A program made the position numbers and the translations under genes. From positions 1 through 46,670 of the IMG/VR virus record IMGVR_UViG_3300042509_000353: 46,670 nucleotides of DNA; one strand, 5' to 3'. The stretch comes from a virus. The notes below the pieces were generated by a model. It saw only the letters and a program-made list of their open reading frames with translations, was not told the origin of the DNA and made no database searches. Positions 1 to 4,974 of the stretch are shown piece by piece (position 1 is the first letter of the stretch; each line of letters begins with the position of its first letter).

Positions 1-33
1 GGGTACTGTTGGTGTTTGAACTGTTTGTTCCAT
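1..33 (-). CDS. Start of a minus-strand gene cut by the window edge
   Basis: Only the first 11 codons are present, reading M-E-Q-T-V-Q-T-P-T-V-P, before the gene runs off the left edge. The ATG at 33-31 is preceded, eight bases upstream on the minus strand, by GGAG (41-44), which supports a true start. It is the next gene downstream in the leftward operon, separated from the 30-residue gene by an 80-base gap containing a palindrome at 71-88. Function cannot be judged. Confidence 0.6.
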   Translation of the reverse strand, partial: MEQTVQTPTVP

Positions 34-70
34 GATAAATCTCCAAAAATTAAATGAATGAAAGTAAAAG

Positions 71-88
71 TGTGGTCAATTGACCACA
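71..88. promoter_or_regulatory. 18-bp perfect palindrome, copy 1 of TGTGGTCAnnTGACCACA
   Basis: TGTGGTCAATTGACCACA is a perfect inverted repeat. Related copies lie at 1541-1558, 1974-1991 and 2491-2508. On the minus strand its right half supplies a TTGACC that could be a -35 box for the gene starting at 33, with the AT-rich TTTAAT stretch about 19 bases on. It could instead act as a hairpin, since CTTTTACTTT follows on the minus strand. An operator or terminator role is inferred. Confidence 0.55.
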
Positions 89-113
89 ATGACTGATGAG
101 TGTTCCTTGTGTA

Positions 114-206
114 TTAGCCTCCTCTCCAATAGAACAGATCGAGAATTAAAACAATGATGGCTAGTAAGACCACCGCCCTTTCAAATTTCTGCCACAGCGT
201 ATGCAT
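114..206 (-). CDS. 30-residue single-pass membrane peptide
   Basis: This short frame starts at ATG 206-204 and ends at TAA 116-114. GGAG sits at 217-214, seven bases before the ATG. The product begins MHTLWQKFERAVV, then an unbroken hydrophobic run (LLAIIVLILDLFYW), ending RGG: a charged amphipathic head and one transmembrane helix. It overlaps the last 26 bases of the 104-residue gene, which fits translational coupling in the same leftward operon. Such tiny phage membrane peptides can be lysis, superinfection or host-modifying factors, but nothing here identifies a role. The good ribosome site and composition argue against chance. Confidence 0.6.
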   Translation of the reverse strand: MHTLWQKFERAVVLLAIIVLILDLFYWRGG

Positions 207-495
207 TGCGTATCTCCGTTAAGTGGTATTTGTAGATGTTGTGTCCCATGAGCGTGAAGCTCTCGCCATAGGTGCGTAGTAGGTAGCTGAGACTACCCGC
301 CGTGAACTCGGAGGATGTGAACCCTTTCAAGTCGTATGCCGCAAAGCACATCAGGAAGTCGAGCAGTTGATAGTCGTCCTCTTTGATAGGCTTGATGCGT
401 GGTGGCCTGAACTTGATGTACTTGGGTTTGAATATGAACGGGTTGTCCATACCATACTCAACCCAACTCTTTTTAGTTGGCTTAGTTATCACCAT
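181..495 (-). CDS. Hypothetical 104-residue protein of the leftward operon
   Basis: The start is ATG 495-493, with AAGGAG about eight bases upstream. It overlaps the end of the preceding 220-residue gene by 14 bases. The N-terminal half is basic and proline-rich (KPKYIKFRPPRIKPIKEDDY) and the C-terminal half is a mixed helical segment with aromatics. No catalytic motif, zinc site or membrane segment is visible and I do not recognise a family. Its place among small non-structural genes divergent from the late genes suggests an early or regulatory role. Confidence 0.75.
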   Translation of the reverse strand: MVITKPTKKSWVEYGMDNPFIFKPKYIKFRPPRIKPIKEDDYQLLDFLMCFAAYDLKGFTSSEFTAGSLSYLLRTYGESFTLMGHNIYKYHLTEIRNAYAVAEI

Positions 496-1144
496 TTCTT
501 TCTCCTTCAGTTATGCCCATCTCTGGGCGGTACGTTATCAGCAAGGGTATCTTGCTGTGTTTATATACAGGCGGTAGCACCGCCCACATATCTCTGACCC
601 GAGTGAATACTGCGGGGCTTATGTAGTCCGCCCACCTTGCGCTAGCAGGTCGGCGTGGTCGTAGTGTGTATTCCATATCAGCGTGGGTTTTCTCGTGTTT
701 TAGTAGTCCCATGTACTCGTGATAGAACGTGGCCTTGTCTACGTAACCATTGCGCCTTGCATACATCCATGCGTTACGGGCGCTGACGATCTCCCACTTG
801 ATGGGCGCAAGCACATCGGCTAACTCTGCCTTCCACACTTTGAGCCATCGCCTGCGTGATGCGATAGCTTGCTTGTTGTGCTCATCTTGAGCTTGCTTTT
901 CTCTGAGGTGCTTGGCCATGAGTGCGTTCATGTCGCCTGTTTGAACCCTGTTGTGTATCTCCTTGGCGCTGAGCTTTGCTACTGGTTTGCGCTTGGGTCG
1001 GCAGTCTTTGCAGTTCTTGGAGGTTAACTCCATACGCACATTGCCTGCTCTGCCCCATGCTTTTGACTGTGCGTAGGTGGCAAGGTACGTGAAATCTTTG
1101 AGGGGGCGCGACTCCCCACATTTAGCGCACGTTTTGATTTGCAT
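482..1144 (-). CDS. Hypothetical protein with an N-terminal four-cysteine zinc-ribbon-like site
   Basis: The 220-residue product starts at ATG 1144-1142 with AAGGA seven bases upstream. Two CxxC pairs, C6/C9 and C45/C48, frame an aromatic and basic loop, as in small zinc ribbons attached to phage DNA-binding proteins. The remainder is Arg/Lys/Trp-rich and largely helical. HNH-family phage proteins often carry a similar N-terminal finger, but no D-H...N nuclease core is visible, so I do not call it a nuclease. It follows a 415-base non-coding stretch with phased repeats and a candidate promoter, so it probably heads its own transcript. A nucleic-acid-binding role is inferred from the cysteines and charge. 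Confidence 0.8.
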   Translation of the reverse strand: MQIKTCAKCGESRPLKDFTYLATYAQSKAWGRAGNVRMELTSKNCKDCRPKRKPVAKLSAKEIHNRVQTGDMNALMAKHLREKQAQDEHNKQAIASRRRWLKVWKAELADVLAPIKWEIVSARNAWMYARRNGYVDKATFYHEYMGLLKHEKTHADMEYTLRPRRPASARWADYISPAVFTRVRDMWAVLPPVYKHSKIPLLITYRPEMGITEGERNGDN

Positions 1145-1171
1145 ACTTTATCCTTACAGGTTGGGGCTAAC

Positions 1172-1221
1172 TGGCCCACTTGGTTTTGTAACTGGCCCAC
1201 CAGTCAACACAGGTGGCCCAC
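1172..1221. repeat. Three TGGCCCAC repeats at exact 21-bp spacing
   Basis: TGGCCCAC occurs at 1172-1179, 1193-1200 and 1214-1221. The start-to-start distance is 21 bp both times, which is two helical turns. Flanking bases are partly conserved (AACTGGCCCACttgg, AACTGGCCCACcagt, AGGTGGCCCACttgt). The array lies 28-77 bases upstream of the start codon of the 220-residue gene, between that gene and the candidate -10 at 1245-1250. Same-face phased repeats suggest cooperative binding by a repressor or replication initiator. Confidence 0.55.
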
Positions 1222-1244
1222 TTGTGGATGACGAGGTCAAACGT

Positions 1245-1250
1245 AGTATA
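1245..1250 (-). promoter_or_regulatory. Candidate -10 box for the 220-residue gene
   Basis: On the minus strand the sequence reads GTGTATACTACG, giving a TATACT hexamer and the same TATACTA string as the stronger promoter near 2457. No good -35 box lies 16-18 bases upstream. A half-site TGTGGTCA of the recurring palindrome occurs 21 bases upstream (1279-1272). Transcription from here would carry the TGGCCCAC repeats in its 5' leader. Confidence 0.3.
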
Positions 1251-1278
1251 CACGCGGGTTTGCAATCGATGTGACCAC

Positions 1279-1559
1279 AATACCCACCATTTTTCAAGAA
1301 CACTAAGACTAAGATAAAAACTTGAACAACAAGACACACCCAGCAACATACAGATATATATATCTAAATGAAAATTGTATTTATATATATAGGTATTGTG
1401 GACGTGTGTACGCTGAACGCTAGTATCCATGCGGGTTGCGGGACACCCTCGTGTGTGTCCAGTTGTGTCAAGTGGTGGGTATGTGCGAAAAAACAACACT
1501 TTTACCCTACTTCTCCACAACACGTTGTGGAGAGATTGATTGTGGTCATTTGACCACAC
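1279..1559. other. Non-coding AT-rich stretch with several palindromes
   Basis: I see no convincing gene here. Contents are AGATATATATATCT (1352-1365, perfect palindrome) inside a run of TATATA, a 9-bp inverted repeat CTCCACAAC-AC-GTTGTGGAG (1513-1532), and the palindrome at 1541-1558. The alternating AT tract followed by several palindromes could be a regulatory region or a replication origin. Neither is proven. Confidence 0.4.
1541..1558. promoter_or_regulatory. Palindrome copy 2, TGTGGTCATTTGACCACA
   Basis: Eight-base arms flank a TT centre. It begins one base after the stop codon (1562-1560) of the 68-residue minus-strand gene. Unlike the copy at 1974-1991, no T-run follows on the minus strand, so it is less likely to be a simple terminator. 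An operator or processing signal is possible. Confidence 0.5.
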
Positions 1560-1766
1560 TTAGAGGAGGCGCAGTTGCTTGGACTCACGCTTGATGGCTT
1601 CCCATTCGTCCATGCCTTCGATGATGCGTTGCTCACGTAGTTGCGCCTTGTGTTGCATGAGGGCTTTGTGGTTGCGCTTGCCTAGCTCGACCATCTCCAC
1701 GTATTGTTGGCGTAGCTCTTTCATTTGAGAGAGTGCGTAGTGTTTGTTCTTAGATGATTTGCTCAT
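1560..1766 (-). CDS. Hypothetical 68-residue charged helical protein
   Basis: The start is ATG 1766-1764, preceded by AAGGAATCATC, the AGGAATCA leader seen before several minus-strand genes here. The preceding gene's product is followed by only nine bases, so the two are co-transcribed. The product is highly charged and predicted almost wholly helical, with a coiled-coil-like QMKELRQQYVEMVELGKR segment. No family is recognised. It is probably a small early phage protein. Confidence 0.7.
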   Translation of the reverse strand: MSKSSKNKHYALSQMKELRQQYVEMVELGKRNHKALMQHKAQLREQRIIEGMDEWEAIKRESKQLRLL

Positions 1767-1775
1767 GATGATTCC

Positions 1776-1904
1776 TTAGAAGGGGACGACTTTGCCGAGG
1801 CTGTCGTATTCGTTGATGATGCGTTCGTAGAGAACGGCGGCTTTGTTGTGGTCAGGCTCGTTCATGTACTCGCGAACAAGCTGTTGTAGTTCTTTGGTTG
1901 TCAT
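1776..1904 (-). CDS. 42-residue hypothetical protein
   Basis: This short frame runs from ATG 1904-1902 to TAA 1778-1776. The leader AAGGAATCACTATG gives a good ribosome site and matches the other genes of the operon; its own TAA overlaps the AAGGA of the next gene. The product is acidic and helical, starting MTTKELQQLVREYMNEP and ending SLGKVVPF. No family is recognised. Operon position, ribosome site and protein-like composition make it credible. Confidence 0.65.
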   Translation of the reverse strand: MTTKELQQLVREYMNEPDHNKAAVLYERIINEYDSLGKVVPF

Positions 1905-1933
1905 AGTGATTCCTTAGATTGACAGTAAATGAA

Positions 1934-1958
1934 ACAACGGGCAGACCTCGCCCGTTGT
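1934..1958 (-). other. 9-bp stem-loop between two minus-strand genes
   Basis: ACAACGGGC (1934-1942) and GCCCGTTGT (1950-1958) are perfect inverted repeats around a seven-base loop. On the minus strand TTTCATTT follows, a weak U-tract, so it may be a second terminator or an RNA-stabilising hairpin between the genes ending at 1993 and starting at 1904. Confidence 0.45.
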
Positions 1959-1966
1959 GCTCTCCG

Positions 1967-1991
1967 AAAAAACTGTGGTCAACTGACCACA
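1967..1991 (-). terminator. Palindrome copy 3 followed by T6, terminator-like on the minus strand
   Basis: The palindrome at 1974-1991 reads, on the minus strand, TGTGGTCAGTTGACCACA followed by G and six Ts (complement of 1967-1972). It folds as a seven-bp stem with an AGTT tetraloop next to a U-run, the form of an intrinsic terminator. It lies two bases after the stop of the 127-residue gene. The same palindrome lacks a U-run at two other sites, so the DNA sequence may also be a protein site. Confidence 0.55.
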
Positions 1992-1992
1992 A

Positions 1993-2376
1993 TTAGATTG
2001 CCTTCAAGAAACGGCGTTTCTCACCTGCGCTCAGTGCGTTGAACTTCTTGAGCAAGTCAGCTACTGGGTCTGCCTTGTTGTTCGAACCACGTGAGTCAGA
2101 CTTCACAGGGAAGTAGTAGCGAAGCGCATTGCGTGCATCACTCTTGCGATCACCATCGAAGGCTATGGTCTTCTCGCCACGATACACACTCTCGCGAACC
2201 TCACACTCGAAGGCATCTGCGATCTCGCCTGCTACTTCCAAGCGCACCACGAACTGTGACTCTGGTGCTAACTTGTTGTAGATAGGCCGATACTCTGCAA
2301 GGGCCTCACCAGCCTTTCGGTTGGCTGTGAGTGCGGTGCGAAGTGATGCAAGGAACTTTGCGTATTGCTTGTTCAT
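1993..2376 (-). CDS. Hypothetical 127-residue protein, first gene of the leftward operon
   Basis: The start is ATG 2376-2374 with AGGAATCAAATC just upstream, directly after the T-run of the terminator hairpin at 2393-2418. The product is mixed alpha/beta, with a basic N-terminus and a helical lysine-rich C-terminus (ADLLKKFNALSAGEKRRFLKAI). No catalytic motif, zinc site or membrane helix is visible and no family is recognised. Being promoter-proximal behind an apparent attenuator suggests controlled, probably early, expression. Confidence 0.75.
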   Translation of the reverse strand: MNKQYAKFLASLRTALTANRKAGEALAEYRPIYNKLAPESQFVVRLEVAGEIADAFECEVRESVYRGEKTIAFDGDRKSDARNALRYYFPVKSDSRGSNNKADPVADLLKKFNALSAGEKRRFLKAI

Positions 2377-2392
2377 GATTTGATTCCTAAAT

Positions 2393-2418
2393 AAAAAAGC
2401 CTCGCAGACGGGCGAGGC
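2393..2418 (-). terminator. Intrinsic terminator in the leader of the leftward operon
   Basis: GCCTCG (2399-2404) pairs with CGAGGC (2413-2418) around an eight-base loop. On the minus strand the stem is followed by six Ts (2398-2393). It lies upstream of the first gene, between the candidate promoter at 2457 and the ATG at 2376, so it would stop transcripts before they reach the operon unless antitermination occurs. Confidence 0.65.
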
Positions 2419-2425
2419 AAACCGA

Positions 2426-2450
2426 ATCGGCTAGGCAATCCCCAACCGAT
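2426..2450 (-). promoter_or_regulatory. 5' leader hairpin directly at the predicted transcription start
   Basis: On the minus strand the RNA reads AUCGGUUGGG-GAUUG-CCUAGCCGAU: a ten-pair stem (two G-U pairs) with a five-base loop. The predicted +1 of the promoter at 2457-2465 falls at about 2450, so this hairpin would form the extreme 5' end of the mRNA, eight bases before the terminator hairpin. It could be the sensor of an attenuator, a 5'-stabilising hairpin, or part of a short leader RNA. Confidence 0.5.
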
Positions 2451-2456
2451 GCATCT

Positions 2457-2465
2457 AGTATACCA
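2457..2465 (-). promoter_or_regulatory. Extended -10 promoter for the leftward operon
   Basis: The minus strand reads TTGTGGTATACTAGATGC, containing TGG-TATACT, an extended -10 element. No good -35 is present at 17 bp. A palindrome (2491-2508) is centred about 50 bases upstream of the predicted start, where an activator could bind. TTGTGGTATAnT is also found at the endonuclease promoter (11345-11355). Confidence 0.5.
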
Positions 2466-2490
2466 CAAGTCGTTGCCGTATCCACTTGAC

Positions 2491-2508
2491 AGTGGTCACT
2501 TGACCACA
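2491..2508. promoter_or_regulatory. Palindrome copy 4 upstream of the leftward promoter
   Basis: AGTGGTCACTTGACCACA has a perfect 16-bp core and one mismatch at the outermost base. It is centred roughly 50 bp upstream of the predicted start of leftward transcription, suggesting an operator or activator site. Additional TTGAC strings flank it at 2486 and 2509. Confidence 0.5.
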
Positions 2509-2679
2509 CTTGACCCCCACCCTACCCCCACCAAGCCCTATTGAGCCGTGCCGTGGCGTCATGGTGTGAACACTGTTTCGTAACCACGATTCAATTTTTA
2601 AAAAATCCGGAATCACAATACTGTATAAAAACACAGCACCCCCGTAAAATTTTATAAAAATTTGGAAAAACCTCGAGGC
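2509..2679. other. Non-coding divergent control region
   Basis: No credible gene is seen. The segment moves from C-rich (2510-2540) to strongly AT-rich (2595-2670). CTGTATAAAA at 2621-2630 could be a rightward -10 box (TATAAA at 2624-2629) for the terminase operon, but no matching -35 box is visible. Both transcription arms must be started from this region or its edges. Confidence 0.35.
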
Positions 2680-2718
2680 AAAAAAAAACCCCCGGGCATC
2701 TGCAGACGTTCCGGGGGT
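2680..2718 (-). terminator. Strong minus-facing intrinsic terminator
   Basis: ACCCCCGG (2688-2695) pairs with CCGGGGGT (2711-2718). Nine As on the plus strand (2680-2688) give a U9 tract on the minus-strand RNA. No minus-strand gene lies upstream of it, so it would block antisense transcription leaving the late operon, or end a short unseen RNA. It does not terminate plus-strand transcription. Confidence 0.6.
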
Positions 2719-2722
2719 AAAG

Positions 2723-2830
2723 ATGGCAACTGAACCATCGAGGAGAAGCAAATGCTTGCGCACTCGCCGAAAAGAAGTGTACACTAGCGCCAACGAGGAA
2801 GCAACTGAAAAGGATTCCTACGCATGTTAG
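2723..2830 (+). CDS. Possible 35-residue leader peptide before the small terminase gene
   Basis: ATG 2723-2725 opens a 35-codon frame ending at TAG 2828-2830. The stop is interleaved with the next start (ATGTTAG), a coupling arrangement. GGGGG lies five bases before the ATG but belongs to the terminator stem. The product begins MATEPSRRSKCLRTRRKE and is basic, then acidic. No family is recognised and it may be chance. Confidence 0.3.
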   Translation: MATEPSRRSKCLRTRRKEVYTSANEEATEKDSYAC

Positions 2831-3435
2831 ATCACTTGGTGCATTTTGAACCTGAGGTCACCTCTCGGGAAGGCTTTGAAAAACTGGACGACGCGGAGCC
2901 AGAAGCTTTGCTGTCTGCGCAAGTGGCCACAGAGCAGTGGTTAGCCGAGTTAGGCGTAGAAGATGACGCCTCTGTTGCGGATCAGCAACAAACACAAGCG
3001 GCAAGAAAAGCGTTCAACACGCTCACCACCAACGCAGATACTGCGGAGCAAAAGGCTTCTCTTGCTGAACTTAAGACTCCCCCTGCTGTAAGACATCTGA
3101 CAGGTATGTTGGCTGCGTATGACTGGCAGTTTATTGATATGGCGCAGGAGATCCGGGGCTACACAGTGGCCAAGCTGGTTGAGGAGACTAAGTCCCCCAA
3201 CGCCAACATTCGGTTAAAAGCCTTGATCGCGCTAGGTAAAGTCACGGAAGTCGGGCTGTTTACTGAGCAAATTGAGGTCAAGAAGATTGAGATGAGTGAC
3301 GCTGAAGTTGAGCAGCGCATCAAAGATAAGTTGGCCAAGTTCATGGGGGTGATAGACGTGGTGGACGTTTCCGAGCGCCCAGAAGATATCCCACTTGTGC
3401 AGAATGATGGGTCAGAGAGCACAGATGAATCTTGA
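2824..3435 (+). CDS. terS: Probable terminase small subunit
   Basis: The 203-residue product starts at ATG 2824 with AAGGA nine bases upstream. Small terminase subunits recognise phage DNA and load the large subunit for packaging. The assignment rests on position directly before the large terminase, size, and composition: an acidic N-terminal half, then a helical segment (residues ~100-150) containing IRLKALIALGKVTEVGLFTE, a pattern I associate with TerS proteins of uncultured aquatic phages, and a coiled-coil-like EVEQRIKDKLAKFMGV. The end overlaps the terL start by 11 bases, suggesting coupled translation. No classical helix-turn-helix can be marked by eye. Confidence 0.7.
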   Translation: MLDHLVHFEPEVTSREGFEKLDDAEPEALLSAQVATEQWLAELGVEDDASVADQQQTQAARKAFNTLTTNADTAEQKASLAELKTPPAVRHLTGMLAAYDWQFIDMAQEIRGYTVAKLVEETKSPNANIRLKALIALGKVTEVGLFTEQIEVKKIEMSDAEVEQRIKDKLAKFMGVIDVVDVSERPEDIPLVQNDGSESTDES

Positions 3436-4966
3436 ACAGTTCACGTCAATAAGCAAAGTGGAGCTGGAGGCTATACAAAAAGCGCTTCCGTACATGAGCT
3501 TGAACGATAAGATTGAATTGCTCGATGATTTAGAGGTGCGCGAACGTCGCGCCAGTCTGCAAGCGGCTAAGACAAACATGTTGGGCTTTGCTACATCTGT
3601 GTATCCCGGCTTTAAGATTGGCCCGCACCACAGAAAGCTGGCAAAAATCTTCACGGACGTGGTCGAGGGGCAGAAAAAGCGGGTGATTATCAACATCGCG
3701 CCTCGTATGGGCAAGTCTGAGTTCTCCTCGTACCTGTTCCCTGCGTACTTTCTGGGCAAGTATCCCAACAAGAAGATCATCATGGGCACGCACACTGCGG
3801 GTCTGTCGGAGGACTTTGGTCGGCGGGTGCGAAATTTGATTGATTCGGAGGAGTACCGTGATGTTTTCCCTCAGACGTTGGTTGCAGATGACCAAAAGGC
3901 TGCCGGTAAGTGGTCTACAAGCGCTGGCGGTCAGTATTATGCTGCTGGTGTCGGGGGCGCTCTTGCTGGTCGTGGTGCTGATTTGTTCGTTATTGATGAT
4001 CCTCATTCCGAGCAGGACGTTAAAACAAATAGCAGACTGGCTTTTGACACCGCATGGTCGTGGTTCCAGACAGGCCCGCTCCAACGTTTGATGCCGGGCG
4101 GGGCGATCATAGTCATTATGACTAGATGGTCGCTCTTGGACTTGACTGGACGCTTAATTGACTACCAGTCTAAGAATCCTGAGGCGATTCCGTGGGATAT
4201 TGTGGAGCTGCCTGCGATACTGAACGAGGACACAGAGGACGAGAAGTCACTTTGGCCAGAGCAGTGGCCTCTGACATCACTTAAGTCTACGAAAGCGTCG
4301 CTTGACCCGCGTTATTGGAACGCGCAGTACATGCAGCAGCCCACATCTGAGAACAGTGCCGTCATTTCGCGCAGGATGTGGCGTAGCTGGGAGAAGGACG
4401 ACCCTCCAAAGTGTGAATACATCATTCAGTCGTGGGACACGGCGTTTGAGACCAAGAACAACTCTGACTATTCAGCATGCACCACATGGGGCGTGTTCTA
4501 CAACGAGGAAGAGAATGACTCGCCCCAACTTATCCTGCTCGACGCGTTTAAAGACCGGATGGCTTTTCCAGAACTTAAGGCCGTGGCGCTCAAACACTGG
4601 AAAGAGTGGGAACCAGACGCGTTCATTGTGGAGAAAAAGGCAGCTGGCGCACCACTGATACAAGAACTCAGAGCCACTGGCATACCGGTGCAGGAGTTCA
4701 GCCCATCAAGGGGCAACGACAAGATGGTGCGTGTGAACGCGGTTGCAGATTTATTCAGCAGTGGTAAAGTCTGGGCACCCGACACACGCTGGGCACGGGA
4801 AGTGATTGAAGAGATGGCGGCGTTTCCCGTTGGGGAGCACGACGACTACGTAGATACGACAACACAAGCGCTATTGCGGTACAGGCAAGGTGGGTTTATT
4901 GCTCTCGACTCTGACGAGAAAGAAGACCGGCTGTACAACTATGGGCGCAAAGCGGCATACTATTAA
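3425..4966 (+). CDS. terL: Terminase large subunit (packaging ATPase/nuclease)
   Basis: TerL cuts concatemeric DNA and pumps it into the prohead through the portal. The 513-residue product has a Walker A-like APRMGKS at residues 92-98, Walker B LFVIDD ending at D191-D192, and a TRWSLLDLTGRL segment near 233-244. The RNase H-like nuclease domain shows D338 (QSWDTAF), E403 (FIVEKK) and D473/D474 (EHDDYVD). I chose ATG 3425 over an upstream TTG at 3395 because it fits an 11-base overlap with terS and a normal terminase N-terminus; the ribosome site (AGAGAG) is weak, consistent with coupling. Length and motif order are normal. Confidence 0.95.
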   Translation: MNLEQFTSISKVELEAIQKALPYMSLNDKIELLDDLEVRERRASLQAAKTNMLGFATSVYPGFKIGPHHRKLAKIFTDVVEGQKKRVIINIAPRMGKSEFSSYLFPAYFLGKYPNKKIIMGTHTAGLSEDFGRRVRNLIDSEEYRDVFPQTLVADDQKAAGKWSTSAGGQYYAAGVGGALAGRGADLFVIDDPHSEQDVKTNSRLAFDTAWSWFQTGPLQRLMPGGAIIVIMTRWSLLDLTGRLIDYQSKNPEAIPWDIVELPAILNEDTEDEKSLWPEQWPLTSLKSTKASLDPRYWNAQYMQQPTSENSAVISRRMWRSWEKDDPPKCEYIIQSWDTAFETKNNSDYSACTTWGVFYNEEENDSPQLILLDAFKDRMAFPELKAVALKHWKEWEPDAFIVEKKAAGAPLIQELRATGIPVQEFSPSRGNDKMVRVNAVADLFSSGKVWAPDTRWAREVIEEMAAFPVGEHDDYVDTTTQALLRYRQGGFIALDSDEKEDRLYNYGRKAAYY

Positions 4967-4974
4967 GGAACAAC

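Noticed and set aside
1167-1559. 130-codon minus-strand frame
   Set aside because: No ribosome site, Cys/Trp/Tyr-rich random composition, and it crosses palindromes and phased repeats; treated as non-coding.
1847-1854. Additional TGTGGTCA half-site
   Set aside because: It lies within the 42-residue coding frame with no second arm; likely chance.
2455-2793. 112-codon minus-strand frame across the control region
   Set aside because: It reads through a strong terminator, promoter and palindrome, and has a low-complexity FFFASRFF stretch; it is not a credible gene.
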